Shown in pieces: positions 7,732 through 16,680 of a stretch of DNA of 46,420 nt; position 1 is the stretch's first letter, and each line of letters opens with the position of its first letter. Source of the stretch: Rhodobacteraceae bacterium HLUCCA09 (GTDB taxonomy: Bacteria; Pseudomonadota; Alphaproteobacteria; Rhodobacterales; Rhodobacteraceae); assembly GCA_001314685.1 (NCBI GenBank), contig LJNT01000176.1:1-46420 (forward strand), in the 5' to 3' direction. Under the pieces are notes generated by a model, which did not search any database, was not told the origin of the DNA, and was given only the letters and a program-made list of their open reading frames with translations. A program made the position numbers and the translations under genes.

Positions 7732-9006
7732 ATGGGCAACGAGGAAGCGAACACGGCGCTCAGGCGCAAGGTCGAGGCGGGGCGCACCTCCGTCACCGCC
7801 TCCCGCCAGGTCACGCCGGCCAAGGCGCTGTCGACCGCCTTCGTGCAGGCCTGCGACCGCCGCCTCGGCCTCGTGGCCAACGTCACCTCCTGCAGCGGGC
7901 GCACCGGCACGCTGGCCGAGCTGCTTGACACGATCCCCGAGGGTGGTCTGCTCGCCGTGCTCGAGGGACCGGGCGAGGCACAGGGGCTCATGGTGTTCGA
8001 CCCCGCGCTGCTCTCGGCCGTGATCGAGAAACTGATGACCGGTCAGCTGGCCGACCGGCCGCCGCGATCGCGCCGCCCCACCCGCACCGACGCCGCGCTC
8101 GCAGCCGATGTGATCGACGAGATCCTGCGCGGCTTCGAGGCGCCGTTCCTCGGCTTGCCGCCCGCGCGCTGGGCGGCCGGCTTCGGCTACGACAGCTTTC
8201 TCGACGATCCCCGCCCGCTGGGCCTGATGTTCGACGATATCGATTACCGCGTGCATCGCCTGATCGCCGAGCTCGAGGGAGGGCGGCGCACCGCCAACAT
8301 GGTGCTCGCTGTCCCGTCCGAGGGGCGAGGGCCCATGGGGCAACCCGCGCCCGGCACGCAGAGGGGCACCTCCGCCCCCGCGCCGGTGGCCGAGCCGGAA
8401 GAGCCGCAGGATGCCGTGCCCTGGGCCGAGGCGCTGGAGGAACAGGTGCTGCGGGGCACCGTGGCGCTCGAGGCCGTGCTGCATCGCCTGCGCCTGCCTT
8501 TCGGGGCGCTGGAGGGGCTGCAGCCGGGGCAGGAACTGCCGATCCCCGGCGCCGCCCTCGACGAGACGATGCTCGTCGGCGCAGACGGCTCTGCCGTCGC
8601 CCGCGGCCGCCTCGGGCAGAGCGGCGGGCGTCGCGCCGTGCGCCTGTCGGGCGGTGCCCCCGGCGAGAGCGCCGCGCGACCGGCCGACGGCGCATCGGCA
8701 GAGGAGCAGGAGCCGTGGAGCACCGCGCCGGGCGGCGCGGCGTTGCCCGGCCCGGGCATGCCGCCCATGCCCGGCCTCGGCGCCGGTGGAGGGGCCGACC
8801 TGCCTGACCTGCCCGATGCCGGCGGCCTGCCCGACCTGCCCGGGCTCGGCGGTGCCGACGACGCGCCGGGCGGAGACCTCGATCCCCTCGCTGGCCTGCC
8901 CGACCTCGCCGACCTGCCGCCCCTTCCGGAGGCGGGAGGGGATGCCGACGGGGGCGCTGACGCGCTCCCCGCCTTGCCGGAGCTGCCCGACCTGCCCAGG
9001 GTCTAG
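7732..9006 (+). CDS. FliM/FliN-like protein with SpoA domain and LPDLP-repeat tail
   Basis: 424 aa. The N-terminal two thirds resemble FliM-family proteins, and about residues 240-315 form a surface-presentation-of-antigens (SpoA, FliM/FliN C-terminal) domain (LRGTVALEAVLHRLRLPFGA, DETMLVGADG). The last 100 residues are a low-complexity tail in which L-P-D-L-P and G-L-P units recur. The ATG at 7732 begins MGNEEANTALRRKVEAGR; an in-frame upstream ATG at 7612 would add Arg/Gly-rich residues that look like non-coding translation. No other flagellar or type III secretion gene lies in the window, so the partner is unknown. Rhodobacterales carry such orphan FliM-like proteins. The gene faces the large-subunit gene tail to tail across 290 bases without other features. 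Confidence 0.78.
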   Translation: MGNEEANTALRRKVEAGRTSVTASRQVTPAKALSTAFVQACDRRLGLVANVTSCSGRTGTLAELLDTIPEGGLLAVLEGPGEAQGLMVFDPALLSAVIEKLMTGQLADRPPRSRRPTRTDAALAADVIDEILRGFEAPFLGLPPARWAAGFGYDSFLDDPRPLGLMFDDIDYRVHRLIAELEGGRRTANMVLAVPSEGRGPMGQPAPGTQRGTSAPAPVAEPEEPQDAVPWAEALEEQVLRGTVALEAVLHRLRLPFGALEGLQPGQELPIPGAALDETMLVGADGSAVARGRLGQSGGRRAVRLSGGAPGESAARPADGASAEEQEPWSTAPGGAALPGPGMPPMPGLGAGGGADLPDLPDAGGLPDLPGLGGADDAPGGDLDPLAGLPDLADLPPLPEAGGDADGGADALPALPELPDLPRV

Positions 9007-9296
9007 GCGCGTGACACGGAAGGCTGCTCTCATACCCGCGAGCCACCGAGGCGCCGCGCACCTCCCCCGCCTGCCCGGCATAGGCGGACACTGCCCGGAT
9101 CAGGCGTTGGCGCCCGCCCTGGCTTCACCCGGCGGCCGGTTCCACCATCGGCTCCCACCCGCGCGACGGGCCACCCCTATCTTGGCGCTGATGGACATGG
9201 CTTGCCCGTGCCCGGTTCCCTTTCCTTCACACCGGTTCACGTCGCCATGGCCACCTGCCGAAGGCTTCCGTTGCCGCCTGATGGGGCGCGGCACCG

Positions 9297-11696
9297 TTAC
9301 AGGCCGCGAAAGACACCACGCAGCAGGCCGCCCTGGGGAGTACTGCACGTCGAGACAGGCTCGGCGTCGGTCTCGCCGCGCCCGAGGGCGCACCTCAGCC
9401 GCGCCGGCGTGACCGGCAGGCGCGTGACCACGCCGTGCCGGCCGAGCGCGGCGTCGATGGCCGAGGCGATGGCGGCGCCGACGGCCGTGGTGCCGCCCTC
9501 TCCCGCCCCCTTCACTCCGAGGGGGCCTATGGGGCTCGGGCAATCCTCGGTGATCAGCACCTCGGGGGGTGGCACCTCGGCCGAACTCGGCAGCAGGTAG
9601 TCCGCCAGCGTCGTCGAGAGCGGCTGCCCCTGCGCGTCGTAGGCGAACTCTTCGTAGAGCGCGCCGCCGAGGCCCTGTGCGTAGCCGCCCACGAGCTGGC
9701 CCTCGACCATCATCGGGTTGACCGCCCGTCCGACATCGTAGGCCATCCAGTAGCGTTCGACCGTCACGCGGCCCGTCGCCCGGTCGACCTGCACCTGCGC
9801 GACATGGCCGCCATACGGGTAGCTGGTGGAGTCGGCGGCGAACCAGCCCTCGGCGCTCAGGCCGGGGTCGCCGTCGCGGCCCTTGTGGACGTCGGGCGAC
9901 AGGGCGCGCGCGATCTCGGCGAGCGAGACGGCAGGGGCGCCGTCGCCGTCGCCCGCGCGCACGATCCCGTCGGCGACGCTCAGCTGCGCGCGATCGACCT
10001 GCAGCATCATCGCAGCCACGTCGAGCGCCCGGTCGCGCACCTTCAGGGCCGCGATATGCGTGGCGTTGCCCGACATCATGGTGACGCGCGAGGCATGGGC
10101 GCCGTTGCCGTAGTCGATCCGGTTCGTCTGGCCGTGCACGACGCGCACGCGGGCGTAGTCGACCCCCAGCGCCTCGGCGCAGATCTGCGACAGCGCCGTC
10201 TCCATTCCCTGGCCGACCGCCGAGGCGCCGGTGACGAGCGTGGCGGTGCCGCTCTCGTCGACGGTCAGGCGCACGCCGTCGACGGGGCCGCCGCTCTTCT
10301 CGACGAAGAGCGCGAGTCCGAGCCCGACCGCCTCGCCCGCCGCGCGCCGCGCCTCCGCCGCGGCGCACAGCGCCGGCCAGTCGCAGAAGGCGAGCAGCTT
10401 GTCGAGCAGGAGCGGGTAGTCGCCCGAATCCGGCACCACCTTGACGTCGATCGGCTCGAGCGGCCGCCGGTAGGGCATGTCTTCGGGGCCGACGAGGTTG
10501 ACCCGCCGCACGGTCACGGGGTCGAGCCCCAACTCGGCCGCGATGGCGTCCATCAGGCGTTCGCGCACGAAGGTGCCCTCGTAGCGGCCGGGCGAGCGGT
10601 AGGTGGCGCAGGGCGTCTTGTTGGTCAGCCGGTAATGGCCGGCGACGCGGTAGGCGGGCACGGCATAGGGCAGGGTCAGCGTCGAGAGCGTCAGGTCGAC
10701 GACGCGGGTGCCGTGGGTGCGCGGGTAGGCGCCCTGGTCGTGGTAGAACTCGTCGTCGATCGCCAGGAGCCGCCCCTCTGCATCGACGGCGGCGCGGATG
10801 CGGTGGAGCTGCTGGCGCGACTGGTTGGCGGTCAGCAGGTGTTCGCGGCGGTCCTCGATCCACTTCACCGGGCGGCGCAGGCTCTGCGCGGCAAGGCAGA
10901 CGAGCACGTCCTCGGGGTAGAGCTCGCCCCGCGTGCCGAAACTGCCGCCCACGTTGCCCTCGAACGCCTGCACGCCGGCGCGGTCGCGGCCCAGCATTTC
11001 GGCGATGCGGTCGCGGTTCCAGTGCGGCTTCTTGGCGGCGCCGTGCAACTCGATCACGTCGCTCGCGGCGTCGTAGCGGGCGACGGCGCCGCGCGTCTCG
11101 AGCGGGATGGCGGAATGCCGGCCGATCTCGAGCTCGAGCGAGACGATGGCGGCGGCCTGCCGGAACGCGCCGTCGACATCGCCGTAGGCGCGGCGCAGGC
11201 AGGCGGGCTCGGTGCCCAGATCGGGCGAGAAGCGCCCGGGCTCCGCGGTGGCATCCAGAACAGGCGTCATCGCGTCCACGTCGACGATCACGGCCTCGGC
11301 GGCGTCTTCGGCCGTGTAGGGGCAGGTGGCGAAGACCACGGCCACCGGCTCGCCCACGTAGCGGACGAAGGTGTCGGCCAGGATATGCTGCCGGTAGCGG
11401 TCGAGGCCGGGCACCTTCGTCTTGCGGATGGGGATGGGCGGGACATGCGCGATGTCGTCATGCGTCCAGACGGCGACGAGTCCGGGCATGGCCAGCGCCT
11501 CGTCCGCGTCGATCCCGCGGATCTTTCCGAAGGCGAGCGGCGAACGGACGACGCGCATGTGCAGCTGGTGGGGAAAGTCTATGTCAGCGGCAAAGCGCCC
11601 CTCGCCGCGCACGAGCGGCAGGTCTTCCTTGCGCGGCACGCTGCGGCCGATCCCGGTGGCCGCCCCCTCGCGCGGGCGTCTGTCCTGCTGGTTCAT
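9297..11696 (-). CDS. Molybdopterin-binding large subunit, xanthine dehydrogenase family (orphan)
   Basis: Catalytic subunit of a molybdenum hydroxylase, 799 aa. These enzymes hydroxylate (hetero)aromatic carbons with water-derived oxygen. The N-terminal a/b-hammerhead begins RSVPRKEDLPLVRGEGRFAA. The molybdopterin-binding segments GNVGGSFGTRGELYPED, the active-site loop TPCATYRSPGRYEGTF and the catalytic glutamate (GVKGAGEGG, about E733) are present. It lacks the AYxCSFR loop of true CO dehydrogenase. It is the last gene of the minus-strand operon tctAB-tctC-aldolase-coxL and has no FAD or FeS subunit gene beside it, so it must borrow them or be encoded apart from them. The loop is closest to that of the large subunit at 32425. 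Substrate unknown. Confidence 0.9.
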   Translation of the reverse strand: MNQQDRRPREGAATGIGRSVPRKEDLPLVRGEGRFAADIDFPHQLHMRVVRSPLAFGKIRGIDADEALAMPGLVAVWTHDDIAHVPPIPIRKTKVPGLDRYRQHILADTFVRYVGEPVAVVFATCPYTAEDAAEAVIVDVDAMTPVLDATAEPGRFSPDLGTEPACLRRAYGDVDGAFRQAAAIVSLELEIGRHSAIPLETRGAVARYDAASDVIELHGAAKKPHWNRDRIAEMLGRDRAGVQAFEGNVGGSFGTRGELYPEDVLVCLAAQSLRRPVKWIEDRREHLLTANQSRQQLHRIRAAVDAEGRLLAIDDEFYHDQGAYPRTHGTRVVDLTLSTLTLPYAVPAYRVAGHYRLTNKTPCATYRSPGRYEGTFVRERLMDAIAAELGLDPVTVRRVNLVGPEDMPYRRPLEPIDVKVVPDSGDYPLLLDKLLAFCDWPALCAAAEARRAAGEAVGLGLALFVEKSGGPVDGVRLTVDESGTATLVTGASAVGQGMETALSQICAEALGVDYARVRVVHGQTNRIDYGNGAHASRVTMMSGNATHIAALKVRDRALDVAAMMLQVDRAQLSVADGIVRAGDGDGAPAVSLAEIARALSPDVHKGRDGDPGLSAEGWFAADSTSYPYGGHVAQVQVDRATGRVTVERYWMAYDVGRAVNPMMVEGQLVGGYAQGLGGALYEEFAYDAQGQPLSTTLADYLLPSSAEVPPPEVLITEDCPSPIGPLGVKGAGEGGTTAVGAAIASAIDAALGRHGVVTRLPVTPARLRCALGRGETDAEPVSTCSTPQGGLLRGVFRGL

Positions 11697-11759
11697 GGCC
11701 CCTCTCCTGCGTTGTCTGGTGGCCCGGCGTCTGGTGGAGCCGTGTATCGTACCCCTGCG

Positions 11760-12470
11760 TCAGGGCACCCGCCCGGCACGGTCAAGCCGGTCGATCCAGT
11801 AGTCCCAGCACCGCGCGACGGGGGCCTCGCGCAGCTCCGCCGTGAGCGCGCGCTCGCCTTCGGTCAGCGGGCTGACGTGGCCGCCCATCGCCCGCGCCGT
11901 CGCCAGCGCCCTCGCATTGTCGCATCCGTGCACGGCGCGGAACACCAGCTCCTTCAAGCTGCGCCCGGCGACGAGCGCGCCGTGGCGCTTCATCAGAACG
12001 GTCCAGCCCGCGCCGAGGGACGCGGCCACGCTGTCGGCCTCGTCCTGCCGGGTGACGAGCAGGTTGGTGTCGCCGAACGCGTCGTGGCTGTCCCAGACGG
12101 CCACCGCCGCGCCGAACGTGCCGCCGAGCTGGTTGACCGGCTCCAGCGGGATGTCGGAGATGCAGAAGGGCATGATGGCCGGGGCATGGTGGTGGCAGAC
12201 GGCCATCACGTCGGGCCGGCTGCGGTAGATGGCGCCGTGCAGCACCCGCTCGGAGCACAGCCGCCCCGGGGCCGGCTCGACCGGCTCGCTGTCGAGGTCG
12301 TGTTCGATCACGTCCTGCGGCCCGACGAGCGGCGGCGCCTTGGCCACGGCGAGGAAATAGCGATCGGGCCGGTCGGGATGGCGCAGGCTGACATGGCCGA
12401 ACGCGTCGAGCACGCCCTCGTTGTTCAGCAGGCGGTTGGCCGTGGCGACGAGGTGCCTGGGGTCGGTCAT
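11760..12470 (-). CDS. Class II aldolase/adducin family protein, possible aromatic-acid decarboxylase
   Basis: Cytoplasmic metal enzyme, 236 aa. The class II aldolase set is complete: E74 (SERVLHG), H93 and H95 in CHHHAPAIM, and H163 in MKRHG, at nearly the positions of E73, H92, H94 and H155 in fuculose-phosphate aldolase. Besides aldolases, this family holds hydroxy-aromatic dicarboxylate decarboxylases such as 3-hydroxy-2-methylpyridine-4,5-dicarboxylate decarboxylase and 3,4-dihydroxyphthalate decarboxylase. The gene stands 63 bases before a molybdenum hydroxylase subunit gene, which favours decarboxylation of a hydroxylated ring acid; that is inference. The ATG follows GGAGAG. It is a clear paralogue of the protein at 26765, sharing the VLDAFGHVSLR stretch. 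Confidence 0.85.
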   Translation of the reverse strand: MTDPRHLVATANRLLNNEGVLDAFGHVSLRHPDRPDRYFLAVAKAPPLVGPQDVIEHDLDSEPVEPAPGRLCSERVLHGAIYRSRPDVMAVCHHHAPAIMPFCISDIPLEPVNQLGGTFGAAVAVWDSHDAFGDTNLLVTRQDEADSVAASLGAGWTVLMKRHGALVAGRSLKELVFRAVHGCDNARALATARAMGGHVSPLTEGERALTAELREAPVARCWDYWIDRLDRAGRVP

Positions 12471-12541
12471 TGCCGGCTCTCCGCTCGTTTCATGCGCTCC
12501 CTCTGCGTTTCGTGGCGGATGCCGCCGCTGCGCGCCGCACG

Positions 12542-12591
12542 GCCCCGGCATGCCGGGGCAGAGCAGGGCACCCCCTGTCAGGGGGGTGCCC
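12542..12591 (-). other. Two strong hairpins between tctC and the aldolase-family gene
   Basis: 12542-12559 is a perfect 18-bp palindrome (GCCCCGGCATGCCGGGGC). 12566-12591 is a 10-bp perfect stem GGGCACCCCC / GGGGGTGCCC with a 6-base loop. Both lie in the 174-base gap inside the minus-strand operon, upstream of the aldolase-family gene and before the 3' end of the receptor gene is reached. No T-run is present on either strand. A transcript-stabilising or partial-termination element is the simplest reading. Confidence 0.55.
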
Positions 12592-12644
12592 GCCTCGCCT
12601 GCCGGGAGCACGGGACAGGCGAATGCCCGCGGCCTCGGTGGGGC

Positions 12645-13673
12645 TCACTCGCCCAGGATGGCCGAGGCCTGCGTGATGATGTCTTCGGGCGTCGCGTAGA
12701 GCTCTTCGAGCAGATCGGTCAGGAACTCGCCCGTCGACGGATTGATCTCGAGCTGCACCTGCGCGGCCTCGGCGAGGAACTCCTCGTCCTGCATCGTCGC
12801 GTCGAAGGCGCGGCGCAGCGCCTCGACCCGCTCGGGCGGCGTTCCCGGCGCGGTGGCGTAGGGGCGGCCGATGGTCGAGCCGGCGAGGATGAAGTTGGCG
12901 ACCTGCTTCAGCTCGGGGTCGGTGATCTCGGCGATGACGTTGGGCGCGTCGAGATCGGCCGCCGGGTTGGGCGCGATCTGCGCCAGCACCTGCACGTCGC
13001 CGGCGGTGAGCTGGTCGGCGAAGCGGCTGCGCGTCGAGCCCCAGGACATCCCGCAGATGCCGTCGATCTCGCCGCGCTCCATCGCCAGGAACATCTCGGC
13101 GGTGCCGGGATAGCCGGTCACCAGCTTCCCCTTGGTGCCGAACACCTCGATCAGCAGGGTCGAGACGGCGTCGACATCCGCGCCCGCGCCCTCGCCGCCC
13201 AGGATGTGTTCGACCTCCTTCATGTCGTCCCAGCTCTGCACCTCCGAGTCGGTCGAGAAGACGCAGACGTTGACGCGGTTCGTGACACTGCCGATCCAGA
13301 CCAGTTCGCGCCCGTCGAACGGCACGATGCCGGTCATGTTGCCGACGGCCACGGTCGGCGCGAAGGTCGCCATCACCGTGCCGTCCTTCGGCGCGGCCGA
13401 ATGCACGAAGGCCGCCGCCATCTGGCTGCCGCCGCCGGGCATGTTCTCGGGCACGAAGGTCGGGCTGCCCGGCAGGTGCTTGCTCATGTGCCGCGCCACG
13501 AGGCGGCCATAGGCGTCGTAGCCGCCGCCGGGGCCGTAGCCGATGATCATGGCGACCTCGTTGCCGTCGTAGAAGTCGGCCACGTCCTGGGCCGTCGCGG
13601 GGGCCGCCGCGACGAGCGAGGCCGCCAGCGCGGCGACGGCGGCCTTCACGGCCGGGATGGGTCTGATGTCCAT
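12645..13673 (-). CDS. tctC: TTT-family periplasmic receptor (TctC/Bug type)
   Basis: Extracytoplasmic solute receptor for a tripartite tricarboxylate transporter, 342 aa. A Sec signal peptide runs to about residue 29 (AALAASLVAAAPATAQD). The mature part has the TctC/Bug fold features IIGYGPGGGYDAYGRLVARH, the second-lobe NMPGGGSQMAAAF and IGRPYATAPGTPPERVEALR. Known Bug proteins bind carboxylic acids and aromatic acids. ATG at 13671-13673 follows GAGGAGA and starts the signal peptide; an upstream in-frame ATG at 13814 is discarded. It lies 142 bases after the fused TctA-TctB permease gene, its transport partner. Which acid is bound cannot be read from the sequence. Confidence 0.9.
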   Translation of the reverse strand: MDIRPIPAVKAAVAALAASLVAAAPATAQDVADFYDGNEVAMIIGYGPGGGYDAYGRLVARHMSKHLPGSPTFVPENMPGGGSQMAAAFVHSAAPKDGTVMATFAPTVAVGNMTGIVPFDGRELVWIGSVTNRVNVCVFSTDSEVQSWDDMKEVEHILGGEGAGADVDAVSTLLIEVFGTKGKLVTGYPGTAEMFLAMERGEIDGICGMSWGSTRSRFADQLTAGDVQVLAQIAPNPAADLDAPNVIAEITDPELKQVANFILAGSTIGRPYATAPGTPPERVEALRRAFDATMQDEEFLAEAAQVQLEINPSTGEFLTDLLEELYATPEDIITQASAILGE

Positions 13674-13815
13674 TGTCAGTCTCCTCTGTTGGGTTGCGAT
13701 ACCGTTCTTGTCGAGGTGTCCGCCGTGTTGTCCGCCGTGCGCGCCGCTGACGGGGCGGATCGAAGGGTGCCCCCTCGTCGTGCCCGGTGGCCCGTCTGCC
13801 CGCGGCGCCCGCATG

Positions 13816-15900
13816 TCAGAACAGCCCCGTGGCGCGGCTCAGCCCCGGCAGGAGGTCGCCCAGGGCCGCGCTCGGCCAGCGCACCCGGAACACCTGGTCG
13901 AAGCAGACCCACATGAAGCCGCCGCCGAGCACTGTCGCGATCACCGCCGTCCGGAGGCGCTCGCGGAACTCCACGAGCGTCAGCAGAAAGGTCATCACCA
14001 CCACGGTCGGCAGAAGCCCGATCAGGAGCGTCAAGACGAGGTAGCCCACCAGCCACCCGATGAAGCGCAGCGCGCGCATGCTGCGCAGGCGGGCCTCGGC
14101 GGCGTCGGGCGTGTCGGTCGGGCCGCCCGCCGGGCCCGGCGCGGCGACGGCGGCCCCGGTCGGGCTGCCCGACCCGGCGCCGCCGCCGAACGCGACGGCC
14201 GCGGCCGCCTGCGGCACGGGGCGGAACAGCTCGGTGGCGAGGTTGAGCCCGGTCACCACGAGGCCGAAGGCGATGGCCGTCAGCGGGACGAGCTGCGCCG
14301 AGGCCGGCCAGTCACGCGCTGTCCACAAAAGCCCCAGAAGCACCGCGATCACGCCGAAGGAGACGAGTGCGCCGGGCGCCGGGCGGATGCCGCGGCCGCG
14401 AACGCCCTTGAGGTCGCGGGCGATGGCCGAAATGCTCTCCTTGAGGGGCTTGTACATGACCCAGAGCGCGCCCGCGAGGATCAGCAGCACGATGGGGCGC
14501 AGGAGCCACCCCCAGCCGAAGATCTGCACCGAGATGAACATGTATTTCTCGAACAGGGCGCCGAGCACGAAGCCCAGCATGATCGGCGGCCGCGGCCAGC
14601 CGTTCTGCTTGAGGATCCAGCCGAGAATGCCGAAGACGACCAGAACGTAGAGATCGCCGATATTGGCGGTGCCCTGGTAGGCGCCGATCAGGATGAAGGC
14701 GAGCACGAGGGGCACCAGCTTGCCCGGCGTCACCAGCGACAGGCGGGCGAAATACCCGCTGAGCGACAGGCAGATGACCGTCGCGATGATGTTGGCGAGC
14801 GCGAGGCTCCACACGATCGAGTAGGTGAAGTCGAGCTTCTCGCCCAGCATGTCGGGACCCGGTACCATGCCGTGCAGCAGGAACGCGCTGAGCAGCACCG
14901 CCATGCCCGCGCCGCCGGGCACGCCGAAGGCGATGGTGGGCACCAGCGCGCCGCCCTCCTTGGCGTTGACGGCGGCCTCCGGCGCGATCACGCCGCGCAC
15001 GTCGCCATGGCCGAAGGTGTGGGGCGGTTTGGTCGAGCGCTGCGCCTGGCCGTAGACGATCCAGTCGATCGAGGCCGAGCCGAGCCCCGGCACGGCGCCC
15101 AGCAGCGTGCCCATCCAGCTCGAGCGGAGCGTCAGCCGCCAGTTCCTGAGGACATCGCGAAAGCCCTGCCATTGCGAGGCGATGCCGAGGTCGGCCACGG
15201 TGCGGTTCCCGGCGATGCCCGACCGCTTCGACACCATCTCGAGGATCTCGGGCACCGCGAACAGGCCTAGCGTGACCGGGACGAGCGGCAGCCCGTCCCA
15301 CAGGTAGAGGATGTCGAAGCTCCAGCGCAGGGTGCCCGATTGCGGCGTGTAGCCCACCAGCGCGATGATCAGGCCGAGCGCGGCGCCCGCGAGGCCCTTG
15401 AGCGGCGCCGTTCCGCTGAGCACGGCCACCATGGACAGGCCGAAGATGGCGAAGGCCAGGAGTTCCGGCGAGCCAAGATGCAGCACGAGCGGGCGGATGG
15501 CGGGGATCACCACCGCGAGCAGCAGCGCCCCGGCGAGCCCGCCGATCAGCGAGGCGGCGTAGCCCGCGCCGAAGGCGCGCCCGGCCTCGCCGTTCTTGGC
15601 CATTTGGTGGCCGTCGACCACCGTCGCGGCCGCCCCGACCGTGCCGGGCACGCCGAACAGGACGGCGGGGATCAGGTCGGAATTGGTGGTCACCGCGTGC
15701 ATGCCGATCAGCAGCGCGAAGGCCGCGTAGGGATCGAGGCCGTAGGTGAAGGGGATCAGGATCGCCAGTGCGACCACGCCGCTGAGGCCGGGGATGACCC
15801 CCACCATCAGGCCGAGGATCACGCCGCCGAACAGCAGGACCAGCCGCTCCGGCTCCAGGATGATCGCGAGGGCCTGAAACACTGTGTCGATCAAGGGCAC
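13816..15900 (-). CDS. Fused TctA-TctB permease of a tripartite tricarboxylate transporter
   Basis: Inner-membrane protein of 694 aa that joins both membrane subunits of a TTT transporter. Residues about 1-495 are TctA (VGVIPGLSGVVALAILIPF, the second half-site GAVPGLGSASIDW, and VPGGAGMAVLLSAFLL). About 510-694 form a four-helix TctB domain, with an inserted Ala/Gly/Pro-rich linker of roughly 45 residues in its middle. TctA alone is about 500 aa and TctB about 150-170, so this is a true fusion with no frameshift needed. The start is a GTG at 15898-15900 preceded by AGGAAGGA; the next in-frame ATG upstream (16005) would cross the promoter region. First gene of the operon, ahead of tctC, the aldolase-family gene and coxL. 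Confidence 0.87.
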   Translation of the reverse strand: MPLIDTVFQALAIILEPERLVLLFGGVILGLMVGVIPGLSGVVALAILIPFTYGLDPYAAFALLIGMHAVTTNSDLIPAVLFGVPGTVGAAATVVDGHQMAKNGEAGRAFGAGYAASLIGGLAGALLLAVVIPAIRPLVLHLGSPELLAFAIFGLSMVAVLSGTAPLKGLAGAALGLIIALVGYTPQSGTLRWSFDILYLWDGLPLVPVTLGLFAVPEILEMVSKRSGIAGNRTVADLGIASQWQGFRDVLRNWRLTLRSSWMGTLLGAVPGLGSASIDWIVYGQAQRSTKPPHTFGHGDVRGVIAPEAAVNAKEGGALVPTIAFGVPGGAGMAVLLSAFLLHGMVPGPDMLGEKLDFTYSIVWSLALANIIATVICLSLSGYFARLSLVTPGKLVPLVLAFILIGAYQGTANIGDLYVLVVFGILGWILKQNGWPRPPIMLGFVLGALFEKYMFISVQIFGWGWLLRPIVLLILAGALWVMYKPLKESISAIARDLKGVRGRGIRPAPGALVSFGVIAVLLGLLWTARDWPASAQLVPLTAIAFGLVVTGLNLATELFRPVPQAAAAVAFGGGAGSGSPTGAAVAAPGPAGGPTDTPDAAEARLRSMRALRFIGWLVGYLVLTLLIGLLPTVVVMTFLLTLVEFRERLRTAVIATVLGGGFMWVCFDQVFRVRWPSAALGDLLPGLSRATGLF

Positions 15901-16033
15901 GTCCTTCCTGCGCTCGCGCCGCGGGCCATCGGCCGCGGGCTGGTCGACCCGGCCATCATCACGGTCGGCGCGTCCCCTGCGGTTTCCTGTCGCGGAAGAG
16001 AGCACGCCATTTTTTCAAAATCAACACAATTTC

Positions 16034-16046
16034 TCATTTTTGGCAC
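16034..16046. promoter_or_regulatory. TCATTTTTGGCAC motif in promoter region of the tctAB operon
   Basis: The 237-base gap 15901-16137 is GC-rich except for about 16010-16045. It contains TCATTTTTGGCAC, sharing 12 of 13 bases with TCATTTTTGGAAC at 29855-29867 upstream of another block of the island, and the core TTTTTGGNAC also occurs at 21713-21722. Placed 134 bases upstream of the tctAB start (minus strand). A regulator site shared across the island is inferred. Confidence 0.45.
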
Positions 16047-16137
16047 GACAGGCGCAGGGCCGTCCCAATACCGGTCGACGAAGCGGCAGATCGAGCGCCG
16101 CCAGCCCGGGTTTCGCGCGGCACCCGGAGTCACAATC

Positions 16138-16680
16138 TTACCCGTCTGCATCGCCCGGCTGGGCGATTCGGATCGCCTGCAAAAGCCCCGTCAGGGCATC
16201 TGCCGGCAGATCCGAGCCAAGATGAGCGCCATAGGCGCGCCACGCGGCGCCCAGGGCCGCGTCGGGCGCGGTCTCGGTGCCGGCCATCGCTTCGCCGAGG
16301 CGGGCGAGCGCCATCTGTTGCAGCCGCTCGGCCTCCAGTTCGGCGGACTTGATCCGCTGCCGCAGGCGATCGTCGTCGGCGGCGATCCGGGCCAGCGCGG
16401 CGCCCTTCAGCGCACGTCGCACGCCGCGCAGCGGGCGCACCACCTCGTCGCGCCAGGGGGCGATCGCGGCGTCGAGCCGGGCGATCTCGTCGGCGTCCAG
16501 CTCCGCGCCCCAGGTGGCGCGGAAGAGAAGGTAGAGCAGCACGTTGACGTCGACGCCGTGCGCGTCCTGCAGGGCGAGGCAGATGTCGGGCACCCCCTGC
16601 TGCCCGTAGACCGACAGCGAGAAGCGCCAGAACGCGGCGCCCGGCTCTGCTGCGTTGCCGGATGCGCCGTGCGCGGTCAT
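16138..16680 (-). CDS. TIGR02444 (DUF2390) family protein
   Basis: 180 aa, soluble and mostly helical. The N-terminal signature FWRFSLSVYGQQGVPDICLA, then LQDAHGVDVNVLLYLLF, is typical of TIGR02444 proteins, which have no established biochemical function. The ATG overlaps the stop of ubiX by ATGA, so the two are translationally coupled. The C-terminal half is Ala/Leu-rich and lacks motifs. The coupling with a flavin prenyltransferase gene is the only hint of role. The family is recognised confidently; function is unknown. Confidence 0.85.
   Translation of the reverse strand: MTAHGASGNAAEPGAAFWRFSLSVYGQQGVPDICLALQDAHGVDVNVLLYLLFRATWGAELDADEIARLDAAIAPWRDEVVRPLRGVRRALKGAALARIAADDDRLRQRIKSAELEAERLQQMALARLGEAMAGTETAPDAALGAAWRAYGAHLGSDLPADALTGLLQAIRIAQPGDADG

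Noticed and set aside
12542-12591. Mobile-element ends or an attachment site at the palindromes
   Set aside because: No transposase or integrase nearby and no matching copy seen elsewhere; they fit intergenic mRNA hairpins.
9435-13916. Very long open frame on the plus strand, opposite the large-subunit, aldolase and tctC genes
   Set aside because: It is antisense to well-supported minus-strand genes. Its translation is rich in Arg, Gly, His and Val with no domain, as expected when GC-rich codons leave the opposite strand free of stops.
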